Source: Clostridiales bacterium (GTDB taxonomy: Bacteria > Bacillota > Clostridia > Peptostreptococcales > JAAYPU01). From it: a stretch of 6,495 bases of DNA. Location of the stretch: contig JAAYPU010000015.1 of the NCBI GenBank assembly GCA_012519645.1, positions 1-6,495 of the forward strand, read 5' to 3'. Each line of letters opens with the position of its first letter. The stretch's first letter is position 1. The position numbers and the translations under genes are program-made. This document shows positions 1 to 6,183 of the stretch, in pieces. The notes below the pieces were generated by a model. That model worked only from the letters and a program-made list of their open reading frames with translations, was not told the origin of the DNA and did not search any database.

Positions 1-1
1 A

Positions 2-949
2 CAAAGCAGAATTGTCAGGATTGAAGAGAATGAAAAATACACCATAATATCAAACAATGGCAAAAAAGTAACAGCAGAGAAAATTATCATCGCTTCCCAC
101 TATCCCTGCATTAATAAACCCGGGTTTTATTTCGGCAGAATATATGCTGACAGGTCTTACGTAGTTGCTGTAAAAGCAAAAGAAAAATATCCCGGCGGTA
201 TGTACATAACTGCAGAAAATCCCACCCGTTCATTGAGAAATCAGAATTACAACGATGGTGAAATCATCCTTGTCGGCGGCGAGCGTCACAAAACCGGTCA
301 AGGTGTGGATACAAATGAACATTATAACGCGTTGATCGATTTTGCTTATGAGCATTTTACCGTAGAGGATATTCCTTATCGATGGTCTACTCAGGATTGC
401 ATGACTTTGGACAGTCTGCCCTTTGTCGGTCAATTTACTGCGGAAACTCCAAATATCTACGTTGCAACAGGTTATAACAAATGGGGTATGACCAATAGCA
501 TCGCTTCTGCTATGATATTAACTGATTTAATAACAAAAGGAGAAAGCCCTTGGCTTGATGCTTACAGTCCTTCCAGAAGCACTGTTATGGCTTCTGCAAA
601 AAGCTTTATTGTTGAGAATGCAAATGTCGCGAAGGAATTGATCAAAGGTAAAGTATCTCCGATTTCAGATGATATTGAAATCGCCAATGGAGATGCTCAG
701 ATAACAGAAGTAAACGGGCAAAGAGCCGGCGCCTACAGGGATGAAAACGGTCAGCTGCATGTTGTGGATACCACATGCACACATATGGGATGTGAATTGC
801 AATGGAACGCAGCAGAAAGGTCATGGGACTGTCCCTGCCATGGCTCCAGATTTAGTATTACGGGAGAAGTAATAGAAGGGCCCGCCGTAGAGCCTCTAGA
901 ATTTCAGGATATCAATACGATAAAAAAACTGATGACAGAAGATTTCTGA
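2..949 (+). CDS. FAD-dependent oxidoreductase with C-terminal Rieske [2Fe-2S] domain, 5'-truncated by the window edge (YhfW-like)
   Basis: The frame is open from the window edge to TGA at 947-949, giving 315 visible residues. The ATG at 200 is internal, because protein-like sequence continues upstream of it (for example VTAEKIIIASHYP before the FAD-fold strand). The first ~200 residues are the C-terminal part of a DAO-type FAD oxidoreductase, with ILVGGERH and the closing IYVATGYNKWGMTNSIASA segment that usually contacts FAD. A Rieske domain follows, with CTHMGC (fragment residues 259-264) and CPCHGSRF (277-284). Cys259, His261, Cys277 and His280 are the expected cluster ligands, and Cys264/Cys279 the usual disulfide pair. 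This matches the roughly 500-residue cytosolic family that includes Bacillus subtilis YhfW; its substrate is not established to my knowledge. About 190 N-terminal residues with the dinucleotide-binding motif should lie upstream. The gene converges on the GyrI-like gene, with a hairpin between them. Confidence 0.93.
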   Translation, partial: QSRIVRIEENEKYTIISNNGKKVTAEKIIIASHYPCINKPGFYFGRIYADRSYVVAVKAKEKYPGGMYITAENPTRSLRNQNYNDGEIILVGGERHKTGQGVDTNEHYNALIDFAYEHFTVEDIPYRWSTQDCMTLDSLPFVGQFTAETPNIYVATGYNKWGMTNSIASAMILTDLITKGESPWLDAYSPSRSTVMASAKSFIVENANVAKELIKGKVSPISDDIEIANGDAQITEVNGQRAGAYRDENGQLHVVDTTCTHMGCELQWNAAERSWDCPCHGSRFSITGEVIEGPAVEPLEFQDINTIKKLMTEDF

Positions 950-954
950 TAAGA

Positions 955-973
955 GGACGGAACAATTCCGTCC
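955..973. terminator. Hairpin between convergent genes, possible bidirectional terminator
   Basis: Perfect 8-bp stem GGACGGAA / TTCCGTCC with a 3-base CAA loop, 5 bases after the oxidoreductase stop and 9 bases before the stop of the convergent GyrI-like gene. Its position suits a terminator serving both strands. Neither side has a clean U-tract: the plus side reads CCCTAATATTTATTT and the minus side TCTTATC. Termination is therefore inferred from position and stem strength. Its arms resemble the outer ends of the large palindrome at 6184-6239. Confidence 0.5.
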
Positions 974-982
974 CCCTAATAT

Positions 983-1441
983 TTATTTCACCGGAAATAC
1001 TATTTTTGTCAGGAGCTCACTTTCAGGTACTTCACCCGGTGAATTATAATAAAATTCATAAACTATACCCGTCGGCACATATCCCTTTTCAATCATCCAT
1101 TGATTCATGGCATCATAGGGTCCTGCAAGGTCCTTATAAGAACCTTTATACATACATGATACTTGTTTGCCCGCAGGTATTTCATTATATTGGATACTGT
1201 TTTTGGCAGACAGCTTTTTAGCCACTGGAAATCCCATTTCCACATCAAGATTTTCCATGTCCATATTGTAATAAGCGACATAGGGTGCATCTGCAGGTGC
1301 TTCCCCTAACTCCTGAAGATACCGCATGATCTCTCCATAGGCTTTACCTATTTCTTGAGGTAAGCTTCCAACTGATGTTGTAGTTCTGATAGATAAAACA
1401 GGCTGTGCCTTTACCTCACTTAATTGAAATTCATAACTCAT
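983..1441 (-). CDS. GyrI-like small-molecule-binding domain protein (AraC effector-binding type)
   Basis: A 152-residue cytosolic protein made only of the GyrI-like / AraC effector-binding domain found in the C-terminal half of Rob/BmrR-type regulators and in SbmC/GyrI. Visible hallmarks are the opening FQLSEVKAQPVLSIRT strand, the PYVAYYN segment, the central VEMGFPV, the IPAGKQVSCMYKGSYKDL stretch, and the closing VYEFYYNSPGEVPESEL with the conserved Glu region that in relatives lines a pocket for cationic or hydrophobic ligands. There is no DNA-binding domain, so it probably binds or sequesters a ligand rather than regulating directly. The start is supported by AAGGAGG (1449-1455) seven bases before the ATG. 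Translation ends at TAA. It lies downstream of the WYL regulator on the same strand and has its own promoter with a dyad resembling the one at the regulator promoter. The ligand cannot be told from sequence. Confidence 0.87.
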   Translation of the reverse strand: MSYEFQLSEVKAQPVLSIRTTTSVGSLPQEIGKAYGEIMRYLQELGEAPADAPYVAYYNMDMENLDVEMGFPVAKKLSAKNSIQYNEIPAGKQVSCMYKGSYKDLAGPYDAMNQWMIEKGYVPTGIVYEFYYNSPGEVPESELLTKIVFPVK

Positions 1442-1468
1442 ATTTATTCCTCCTTGCGATTTTTCTTC

Positions 1469-1477
1469 ATTGTATCA
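1469..1477 (-). promoter_or_regulatory. Extended -10 promoter of the GyrI-like gene
   Basis: Read on the minus strand this is TGATACAAT, an extended -10 (TG-N-TACAAT). It would start transcription near 1462, about 20 bases before the ATG and just upstream of the AAGGAGG site. No recognisable -35 box exists at the right distance; that position holds the dyad at 1486-1503. The extended -10 and a bound regulator may compensate for the missing -35. Confidence 0.5.
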
Positions 1478-1485
1478 GAATAAAT

Positions 1486-1503
1486 ATGACAGATGTATGT
1501 CAT
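1486..1503. promoter_or_regulatory. 18-bp dyad, candidate operator for the WYL regulator (GyrI-like promoter)
   Basis: The plus strand reads ATGACAGATGTATGTCAT, with perfect 6-bp arms ATGACA/TGTCAT around 6 bases. It covers the -35 position of the promoter at 1469-1477. The dyad of the same length before the WYL regulator gene (2554-2571) matches it at 13 of 18 positions. An operator role is inferred from the dyad symmetry, its position and the recurrence. Confidence 0.45.
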
Positions 1504-1539
1504 GTTAATATGTAAAAAAATATAAAAATATTTAAATAT

Positions 1540-1574
1540 AAAAAATCAGACATCCGAGACCAGCGACCCGGGAT
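1540..1574 (-). terminator. Weak possible terminator after the WYL regulator gene
   Basis: On the minus strand, just after the regulator TAG, ATCC and GGAT (1574-1571 and 1555-1552) can pair. A C-C mismatch and five inner pairs with several G-U pairs follow, closing a 3-base loop. Six T residues (1545-1540) come 6 bases later. The stem is imperfect and the U-tract is displaced, so this is only suggestive. It fits with the GyrI-like gene having its own promoter. Confidence 0.3.
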
Positions 1575-1575
1575 C

Positions 1576-2508
1576 CTAAACATACTTTTCATATATACTC
1601 TTTGATATCTCTGCAATAATTGTCCTAATATGAGGGGGGTTTTTCACTTCAACAGTCGCTCCAAAGCTGAGGATAAAGCCATACAGCCAATCATTTTCAG
1701 GCATTATGGCTTTTACCAGCAGCTTCCCTTCCTCAGTCCTGACAATATTTTCCCCAAACCATTCTTCTACTATATTCGCCATCATTTCATCAAAAACCAG
1801 TTCTATCTCTACGATATCAGAAGGGACTTTCCACTTATTATCTAAAAGGATCTCATCCAGAACGATTTCCTTAGGATGAAAAGAAATATCCAGCACTTTT
1901 ATTTCCTTCATTCTTGATATTTTAAAAAACCTGAAATCCTGTCTTATATGGCACCACCCGTACAGGTACCATTTTTGAGCTTTTAAGACAAGTGAATATG
2001 GCTCTGCTTTTCTTTCAGTCACCTTACCGTTTACATCCCTATAAGAAAATTCTATAAGCTTATATGATTCGATCGCCTTTCTCAGCATTGACAATTTTTC
2101 CTTTATGTATGCATTACCTCCCCATGGAGATAGATCGATCATAAATTGATTTACTTTCGAGTTCAAAATTTCCAATTGAGGAGTCGGCAGGATATTCTTA
2201 AATTTATCGATCAAAACCTCATATTGCGTATCCGGTATGGTTTTTGACATACCTTTAAGAGTTGTCACTATGGCAGCGATCTCTTGATTTGTTAACACAC
2301 TTTTATCTATACGATATCCATCTGCAATACCGATACCTCCGTTTGCTCCTTGATAAGTCACAATTGGAATGCCTGCCAAATTGAGGGCTTCTATATCTCT
2401 TAAAATCGTTCTGACCGATACTTCAAACATCTCAGCCAATTCTTTCGCCTGTACCTTCTCTTTTCTAAGAAGTATTACCAATATGGAGATCAACCTGTCT
2501 ATTTTCAT
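1576..2508 (-). CDS. YafY-family transcriptional regulator (HTH + WYL + WCX)
   Basis: A 310-residue DNA-binding regulator. An N-terminal HTH_11/DeoR-like winged helix spans ~1-60, with recognition region AKELAEMFEVSVRTILRDIE and wing QGANGGIGI. A WYL domain spans ~135-205, with W180-Y181-L182 and the conserved R193/R199 region FRFFKISRM. A C-terminal WCX-type extension spans ~230-310. WYL domains are thought to sense ligands that change DNA binding. The length is normal for the family. I chose ATG 2508 over the ATG five codons upstream (2523) because AGGTG (2514-2518) lies 5 bases before it and because family members begin MKIDRL-like; the upstream ATG has no ribosome binding site. The gene lies between the LysM-CAP gene and the GyrI-like gene on the same strand and ends in TAG. 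The matching dyads at its own and the GyrI-like promoter suggest autoregulation and control of that neighbour. This is inference; the ligand is unknown. Confidence 0.92.
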   Translation of the reverse strand: MKIDRLISILVILLRKEKVQAKELAEMFEVSVRTILRDIEALNLAGIPIVTYQGANGGIGIADGYRIDKSVLTNQEIAAIVTTLKGMSKTIPDTQYEVLIDKFKNILPTPQLEILNSKVNQFMIDLSPWGGNAYIKEKLSMLRKAIESYKLIEFSYRDVNGKVTERKAEPYSLVLKAQKWYLYGWCHIRQDFRFFKISRMKEIKVLDISFHPKEIVLDEILLDNKWKVPSDIVEIELVFDEMMANIVEEWFGENIVRTEEGKLLVKAIMPENDWLYGFILSFGATVEVKNPPHIRTIIAEISKSIYEKYV

Positions 2509-2534
2509 GGAAACACCTACCATCTGTTTTTTTC

Positions 2535-2540
2535 ATTATA
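2535..2540 (-). promoter_or_regulatory. -10 box (TATAAT) of the WYL regulator gene
   Basis: A perfect TATAAT on the minus strand, placed to give a leader of about 20 bases before ATG 2508. The matching -35 position (about 2558-2563) does not resemble TTGACA and instead holds the centre of the dyad at 2554-2571, the same layout as at the GyrI-like promoter. Confidence 0.5.
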
Positions 2541-2545
2541 TATCA

Positions 2546-2579
2546 AAAAGAACCTGACATCTATATGTCAGGTTCTTTT
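2546..2579 (-). terminator. Intrinsic terminator of the LysM-CAP gene
   Basis: A perfect 15-bp stem (2546-2560 with 2565-2579) and a 4-base loop begin one base after the CAP gene's stop codon. In the minus-strand transcript the stem is AAAAGAACCTGACAT / ATGTCAGGTTCTTTT and its 3' arm runs into five U residues, the standard Rho-independent layout. The same bases contain the candidate operator at 2554-2571, so the hairpin may do two jobs. Confidence 0.8.
2554..2571. promoter_or_regulatory. 18-bp dyad, candidate operator at the WYL regulator promoter
   Basis: CTGACATCTATATGTCAG, with perfect 7-bp arms, sits at the -35 position of the regulator's own promoter. Aligned with the dyad at 1486-1503 it shares TGACA-N2-T-N-TATGTCA at identical spacing. 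Because it lies inside a terminator stem, symmetry alone is weak evidence here; the shared sequence is the stronger argument. Confidence 0.4.
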
Positions 2580-2580
2580 A

Positions 2581-3204
2581 CTATGGTCTTATAAACATTT
2601 GTGTCCAATATGGTGTTCCATTTGAATTTTGAACATAACCTACGCCAATCTGCGTATAGTTTGAATTCAAAATATTTTGTCTATGTCCCGGAGAATTCAT
2701 CCAGCCTTTCATTACTTCTGCCGCACTTTTTTGTCCATATGCGATGTTTTCACCTGCATAAGAATATCTGATACCAAAATTTTTCATCATAGTAAATGGA
2801 GATCCATAGGTAGGTGAAGTATGAGAGAAATATTTTTTTGTTGCCATATCCTCTGACTTAAATCTCGCTACTCTTGACAGCTCCCAATTTTCAGTAAGGG
2901 GCTTCAGGCCTGCTTTTGCTCTCTCCTCATTTACTAATCTTATTACCTCTTGCTCAAAGGCTCTGCCTGGTGCCTGAGCAGGAATAGCAATTTTCATTCC
3001 CGGATAAATTAGATCCGGATTGTTTAATTGTGTATTCATATTGATTAATTCTGAACATCCGACTTGATACTTTACAGCAATCTTCCATAGAGTATCTCCG
3101 TATACAACTGTATGATATTGAGCAGTTGCAGCTTCAACATTCAACGGAATCATTCCTCCGGAAAGGAATAACACAAGTGCAGTAATAACTAGTAATTTTT
3201 TCAT
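2581..3204 (-). CDS. Secreted LysM-CAP domain protein (SafA/YkwD-like)
   Basis: A 207-residue exported protein. It has a Lys-Lys N-terminus and a hydrophobic signal peptide (~1-25, probable cleavage after the VEA or ATA region). A LysM peptidoglycan-binding domain follows (~29-75, YHTVVYGDTLWKIAVKY ... LIYPGMKIAIP). A CAP/SCP domain fills ~84-207, with the family marks FSHTSP (His128), GENIA (151-155), WMNSPGHRQNIL (168-179) and YWTQMF (199-204). LysM should hold it to the cell wall or spore cortex. The biochemical role of bacterial CAP domains is not settled. The pairing is common in clostridia and is often annotated as a SafA-like spore coat or YkwD-like protein; a sporulation role is inference. 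AAGGAGG (3214-3220) lies 9 bases before the ATG. The gene ends in TAG, directly followed by a strong terminator, so it is probably monocistronic or the end of its transcript. Confidence 0.93.
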   Translation of the reverse strand: MKKLLVITALVLFLSGGMIPLNVEAATAQYHTVVYGDTLWKIAVKYQVGCSELINMNTQLNNPDLIYPGMKIAIPAQAPGRAFEQEVIRLVNEERAKAGLKPLTENWELSRVARFKSEDMATKKYFSHTSPTYGSPFTMMKNFGIRYSYAGENIAYGQKSAAEVMKGWMNSPGHRQNILNSNYTQIGVGYVQNSNGTPYWTQMFIRP

Positions 3205-3229
3205 TATTTATCCCCTCCTTAGGTGTCTC

Positions 3230-3235
3230 ATTATA
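3230..3235 (-). promoter_or_regulatory. -10 box (TATAAT) of the LysM-CAP gene
   Basis: A perfect TATAAT on the minus strand, 25 bases before the ATG, with the ribosome binding site close to the predicted transcript start. The sequence 17 bases upstream (TTACGT) is a poor -35. I could not make a convincing sporulation-sigma promoter here, so the sigma factor is left open. Confidence 0.4.
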
Positions 3236-3295
3236 AACCATATAAAACTATGACGTAACCCCTAAATAATTGTAATCACAGCCAAATATTGGGGA

Positions 3296-4441
3296 CTATA
3301 CTTCCTTTTTATTCATCAGATCAACAAATACATCCACGATCCTTGCATCAAATTGCTTTCCGGCTTGGTTTTTAATTTCCTCTAAAGCCTCTTCCTTTGT
3401 CATTTTTTTAAAGCTTGTCATTATGTCATAGGCTTCAGCGATAGCTATGATTCTGGACATCAATGGAATTTCCTCCTGATTTATACCTTTAGGATATCCG
3501 GAACCATCCCAGTTTTCATGATGGCTGTACACACCTTCAGCCAAATCTAAAGTGTTCTCAAAAATGTTTAATATTCTGTATCCTATAACCGCATGCTGCT
3601 GTATCTCTATTTCATCATCTTCGTTCAGGGTATCCGTTCTGTCTAAAATGCTTTTGTCCAGTATGATTTTTCCAATGTCATGGACGAATCCCGCATCTCT
3701 TAATTTTTTAACTTCTGTTTCAGGCAATTGCATTTCCATACCTATTTCTTCACAGAGCACGCTTACTGCACGGGAATGCCTTTTTTCCTCAGGGAATTTT
3801 TTATGCAGGGTTTCAATCATGGAATAAAAAATATCCGAATTGATGGTTTCCCTGTTAAGCGTTTTTTCTTTATACATTTCATTTTCGGCATTTTCCATTA
3901 TTCTCTCTAAGGATTGTTTATAATGGGTTTTAGTATCACAGCCCAATGCCATACTGCATTTTATTGCATCTATTTTTGCATGAGACAGCTCTTCCTTCAC
4001 CCTGACTATTATTTTCTGAGCATATATTTTCTCGGTTTTAGGCAATACAATTATAAACTCATCCCCGCCGACTCTTGCAACGATATCTTCCTCTCTGCAT
4101 GCCTTCTTTAAAACATCTGCTGATTTCTTTATAAGATTATCGCCTGCGGCATGCCCGAAAATATCATTTGTTAACTTCAGGCCGTTTACATCTCCAAAAA
4201 TAATAGATATTGGCAAATTATTTTTTGTATCAATTTTTTTAACTTCATCTTCAAAACAGCCCCTGTTGTATAACCCGGTTAAACTGTCATGACAACTGAT
4301 ATATTTTATTTTCTCCTCCGTTTTTTTCCTTTCTGAAATATCCATAAAAGTGACGACCGCACCTATAACTTCACCGTTCTTCAACTGCGGATAGGAAAAA
4401 TATTCTACTTCAAAACTGGTTCCGTCCGATCTCCAAAACAC
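3296..4441 (-). CDS. 3' half of the cyclic-di-GMP locus: PAS C-terminus, GGDEF and HD-GYP domains
   Basis: Numbered from GTG 4441 this half has 381 residues; the frame is open upstream to the amber codon at 4546-4544. It holds the end of the PAS domain with the VVTFMDISERKKTEEKI linker (~29-45). A GGDEF diguanylate cyclase domain follows (~45-195), with HDSLTGLYNR, an intact active site GGDEF at 125-129 and an intact inhibitory I-site REED at 116-119. An HD-GYP phosphodiesterase domain (~205-378) has HD at 254-255 (FVHDIGK) and HHENWDGSGYP at 307-317. The usual late VADxYD motif reads AEAYD (335-339). Both synthesis and breakdown of cyclic-di-GMP are thus encoded in one polypeptide, as is common in clostridia. 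GTG 4441 is the first usable start after the amber codon, but it lies inside the PAS fold and has no ribosome binding site, so independent translation is doubtful. It ends in TAG. Confidence 0.8.
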   Translation of the reverse strand: MFWRSDGTSFEVEYFSYPQLKNGEVIGAVVTFMDISERKKTEEKIKYISCHDSLTGLYNRGCFEDEVKKIDTKNNLPISIIFGDVNGLKLTNDIFGHAAGDNLIKKSADVLKKACREEDIVARVGGDEFIIVLPKTEKIYAQKIIVRVKEELSHAKIDAIKCSMALGCDTKTHYKQSLERIMENAENEMYKEKTLNRETINSDIFYSMIETLHKKFPEEKRHSRAVSVLCEEIGMEMQLPETEVKKLRDAGFVHDIGKIILDKSILDRTDTLNEDDEIEIQQHAVIGYRILNIFENTLDLAEGVYSHHENWDGSGYPKGINQEEIPLMSRIIAIAEAYDIMTSFKKMTKEEALEEIKNQAGKQFDARIVDVFVDLMNKKEV

Positions 4442-4543
4442 CTCATCATCCGCATGTGTCCCTACTCCATGATCAATGGAGTAAATGATTTTACACTCAT
4501 CTTTTGGTAGTATTGCTCCATTTTTTTTATGATGATGTATCTG

Positions 4544-5998
4544 CTAATGCATATTATTACCCAGCAATTCATCCTCATCGTCATAACCCAGAATTCTTAA
4601 GCAGCTCGCATTACAAAAGGTACAATTGCCATTTTTATCGAGACCGTATATGGCTTCTGCTGAAGAATTAAGAATTAGCCTCAGTTCTTCACGACTTTCA
4701 GTGAGAATTTTATTTGACTGCTCCAACTGCAATGTTCTCTCTTTAACCGCCGTTTCAAGGTTATTTATGAGCTTATGCATCGTGTCTGCCGTTTTATTAA
4801 ATGCAGTTGATATTTTTCCTATTTCATCATCACGTACAATTACTACTCTTTCCGACAAATCACCTGACGATATCTTCTCCGCAACTTCTAACAGATGATA
4901 CATGGGTTTTGTAAGCTTACCAATAACTATTAAACAAATCTCTGCGGACAACAAAACAGAAATTAATATTAGAACAGCGGCAAGCATCATGCTTTCGACT
5001 ATATCTTCCATGAGCAGGTCTTCCCTGACTGAAGTGATGATAACCCAATTCAGCCCATCTTTATCAATATCCTTGAAATTCATATAGAGGTCTTCTTCAT
5101 CACTATTAAATAAAAATTCATTTTCCTGAGTTGCTTTATACTTCTCATATGCCTGTACTATAGCATGATTATTAACATCACTTAGATTATTTCTTTTTAT
5201 ATTTCCATCCTGCAAATAAACAAAATTACCTATATCCATAGAATTAGCAACTAATTCTCCCGTATTTTTTTCCACTATCAGGGCATATCCCCTTATATCT
5301 TTAACTATGTCCTTAAGGAAAGAATCAATATCCGACAGAATAATATGCGCACCCAGAACGCCTTGGTTCTTCCCCTCGTCATCATAAATCGGCCATGCGA
5401 ATGAAACTGTCAAATCATCTCTCACATAGTGCTTGTATATAGATGAAAAAACAGGTTTTCCCGCTTCAGCGGCTTCTTTATACCAATCGTATGTCCTTGG
5501 ATCAAATTTTCCGGCTTTTGTCACAAGCTCCCAGGCTGTCAAATCCGGAGTCACCGAATAATACCATAAATTTCCGTCAGTTGATGCATCATTTCTTATA
5601 ATTTTTATAATGCCATCCTCATTTCTCAGCGCACCGTAATATTCTCCATCCTTAGTGCCATAACTAAAGCTATATACATGACTGCCATGAGTCTCCAACA
5701 CACCCACAAAAAATTTTTCCCTCTCGTCCTGATTATAAATGTCAACGATCCCATTTTTAATCAATTTTTGGTTGACTTCATTGATATGTTCAGGCATTTC
5801 AATAAATGCGTTTATTTGCTCAAATACCTTCGAATTCATTTCATTTGCCATCTTTTTAGTCGTTTCTTTTGATGAATGGATCCAATTGGAAAATACAATA
5901 TAGCCTGCTATCCCAACCACCAGCAGCATAATGACCATGCAGACTATAATAATAATATTTCTTATTGAAATGTTTCCAAGATATTTTTTACCAACCAT
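4544..5998 (-). CDS. 5' half of the cyclic-di-GMP locus: dCache-HAMP membrane sensor ending inside a PAS domain
   Basis: Encodes 484 residues. TM1 is ~13-36 (a run of Ile/Val/Leu). An extracytoplasmic double-Cache sensor spans ~40-335, with the YDWYKEAAEAGKPVFSSIY segment at 170-188 typical of the membrane-distal pocket and a second lobe around 236-330. TM2 is ~337-360, a HAMP linker ~358-412 (LTKP, GDLSERV, DDEIGKISTAFN), and a coiled coil ~412-440. A PAS domain begins at ~438 and is cut at 484 by TAG, after about a third of its length. dCache domains in relatives bind small molecules such as amino acids; the ligand here is unknown. AAAGGA (6008-6013) lies 9 bases before the ATG. If only this product is made, it is a membrane sensor with no output domain. 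A 20-bp dyad lies upstream at 6057-6076. The gene is divergent from the superoxide dismutase. Confidence 0.88.
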   Translation of the reverse strand: MVGKKYLGNISIRNIIIIVCMVIMLLVVGIAGYIVFSNWIHSSKETTKKMANEMNSKVFEQINAFIEMPEHINEVNQKLIKNGIVDIYNQDEREKFFVGVLETHGSHVYSFSYGTKDGEYYGALRNEDGIIKIIRNDASTDGNLWYYSVTPDLTAWELVTKAGKFDPRTYDWYKEAAEAGKPVFSSIYKHYVRDDLTVSFAWPIYDDEGKNQGVLGAHIILSDIDSFLKDIVKDIRGYALIVEKNTGELVANSMDIGNFVYLQDGNIKRNNLSDVNNHAIVQAYEKYKATQENEFLFNSDEEDLYMNFKDIDKDGLNWVIITSVREDLLMEDIVESMMLAAVLILISVLLSAEICLIVIGKLTKPMYHLLEVAEKISSGDLSERVVIVRDDEIGKISTAFNKTADTMHKLINNLETAVKERTLQLEQSNKILTESREELRLILNSSAEAIYGLDKNGNCTFCNASCLRILGYDDEDELLGNNMH

Positions 5999-6056
5999 TT
6001 TCTATTATCCTTTCACATAAGACAGCTTCCTTAACGTCACAAACTATTAAAGTAAG

Positions 6057-6076
6057 CTTTTGCAAAATTGCAAAAG
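6057..6076. repeat. 20-bp dyad upstream of the sensor locus
   Basis: CTTTTGCAAAATTGCAAAAG, with 9-bp perfect arms around AA, is centred about 68 bases before the sensor ATG (5998). It could be an operator. The run CAAAATTGC followed shortly by GTCTCCT also resembles CAAAATTGCTCCGTCCCCT in the right arm of the palindrome at 6184-6239, so it may instead be a decayed half copy of that element. Confidence 0.35.
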
Positions 6077-6183
6077 TCTCCTCAATTTTCAATTCTTAAT
6101 TCTCACTCTTTATTTGAAGAAATTAAATATATTCCACATAAGATTTATACCATAATATATACCCTTCAAATCATAAAATCAGT

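Larger units (their letters stand above)
3296..5998 (-). pseudogene. dCache-HAMP-PAS-GGDEF-HD-GYP cyclic-di-GMP protein interrupted by one in-frame amber codon
   Basis: Read as one locus, this is a 900-codon frame from ATG 5998 to the TAG at 3298-3296, broken only at codon 485 by TAG (4546-4544). The residues before the stop are LLGNNMH. After it, in the same frame, come QIHHHKKNGAILPKDEC and then SIDHGVGTHADDEVFWRSDGTSF without another stop, which is the normal middle of this PAS subtype (typically NMH-x-LIHH). No frameshift is needed, even across an A8 run just after the stop. The stop stands at a position that varies in the family, so one base change from CAG, AAG or GAG would explain it. 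The simplest reading is a nonsense mutation, recent because both halves keep intact motifs. Readthrough or amber suppression cannot be excluded. Three neighbouring genes (WYL, CAP and this locus) end in TAG, which speaks against a general reassignment of TAG. Confidence 0.72.

Noticed and set aside
1566..1576. CCCGGGATCC (SmaI/BamHI-like) as a cloning-vector polylinker trace
   Set aside because: Only 10 bases match and the sequence continues straight into the natural end of the WYL gene; chance is enough.
2509..2523. Start of the WYL regulator at ATG 2523, five codons earlier
   Set aside because: No ribosome binding site precedes it, and the sequence between it and 2508 contains the AGGTG site serving ATG 2508; family members start at MKIDRL-like sequence.
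3240..3295. CCCC...GGGG pair after the HD-GYP stop as a terminator
   Set aside because: Pairing stops after four bases and no U-tract follows.
3552..4111. Plus-strand open frames opposite the GGDEF/HD-GYP coding region
   Set aside because: They are antisense to intact catalytic motifs and show no recognisable protein sequence of their own.
4515..4530. A8 run just after the amber codon as a programmed frameshift site
   Set aside because: The frame is the same before and after the run, so slippage would break rather than restore the protein and would not bypass the upstream stop.
4544..4546. Pyrrolysine at the amber codon
   Set aside because: No PYLIS-like element or pyl gene is visible, the protein family does not use pyrrolysine, and three genes in the window end normally in TAG. 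Kept only as a check under the amber finding.
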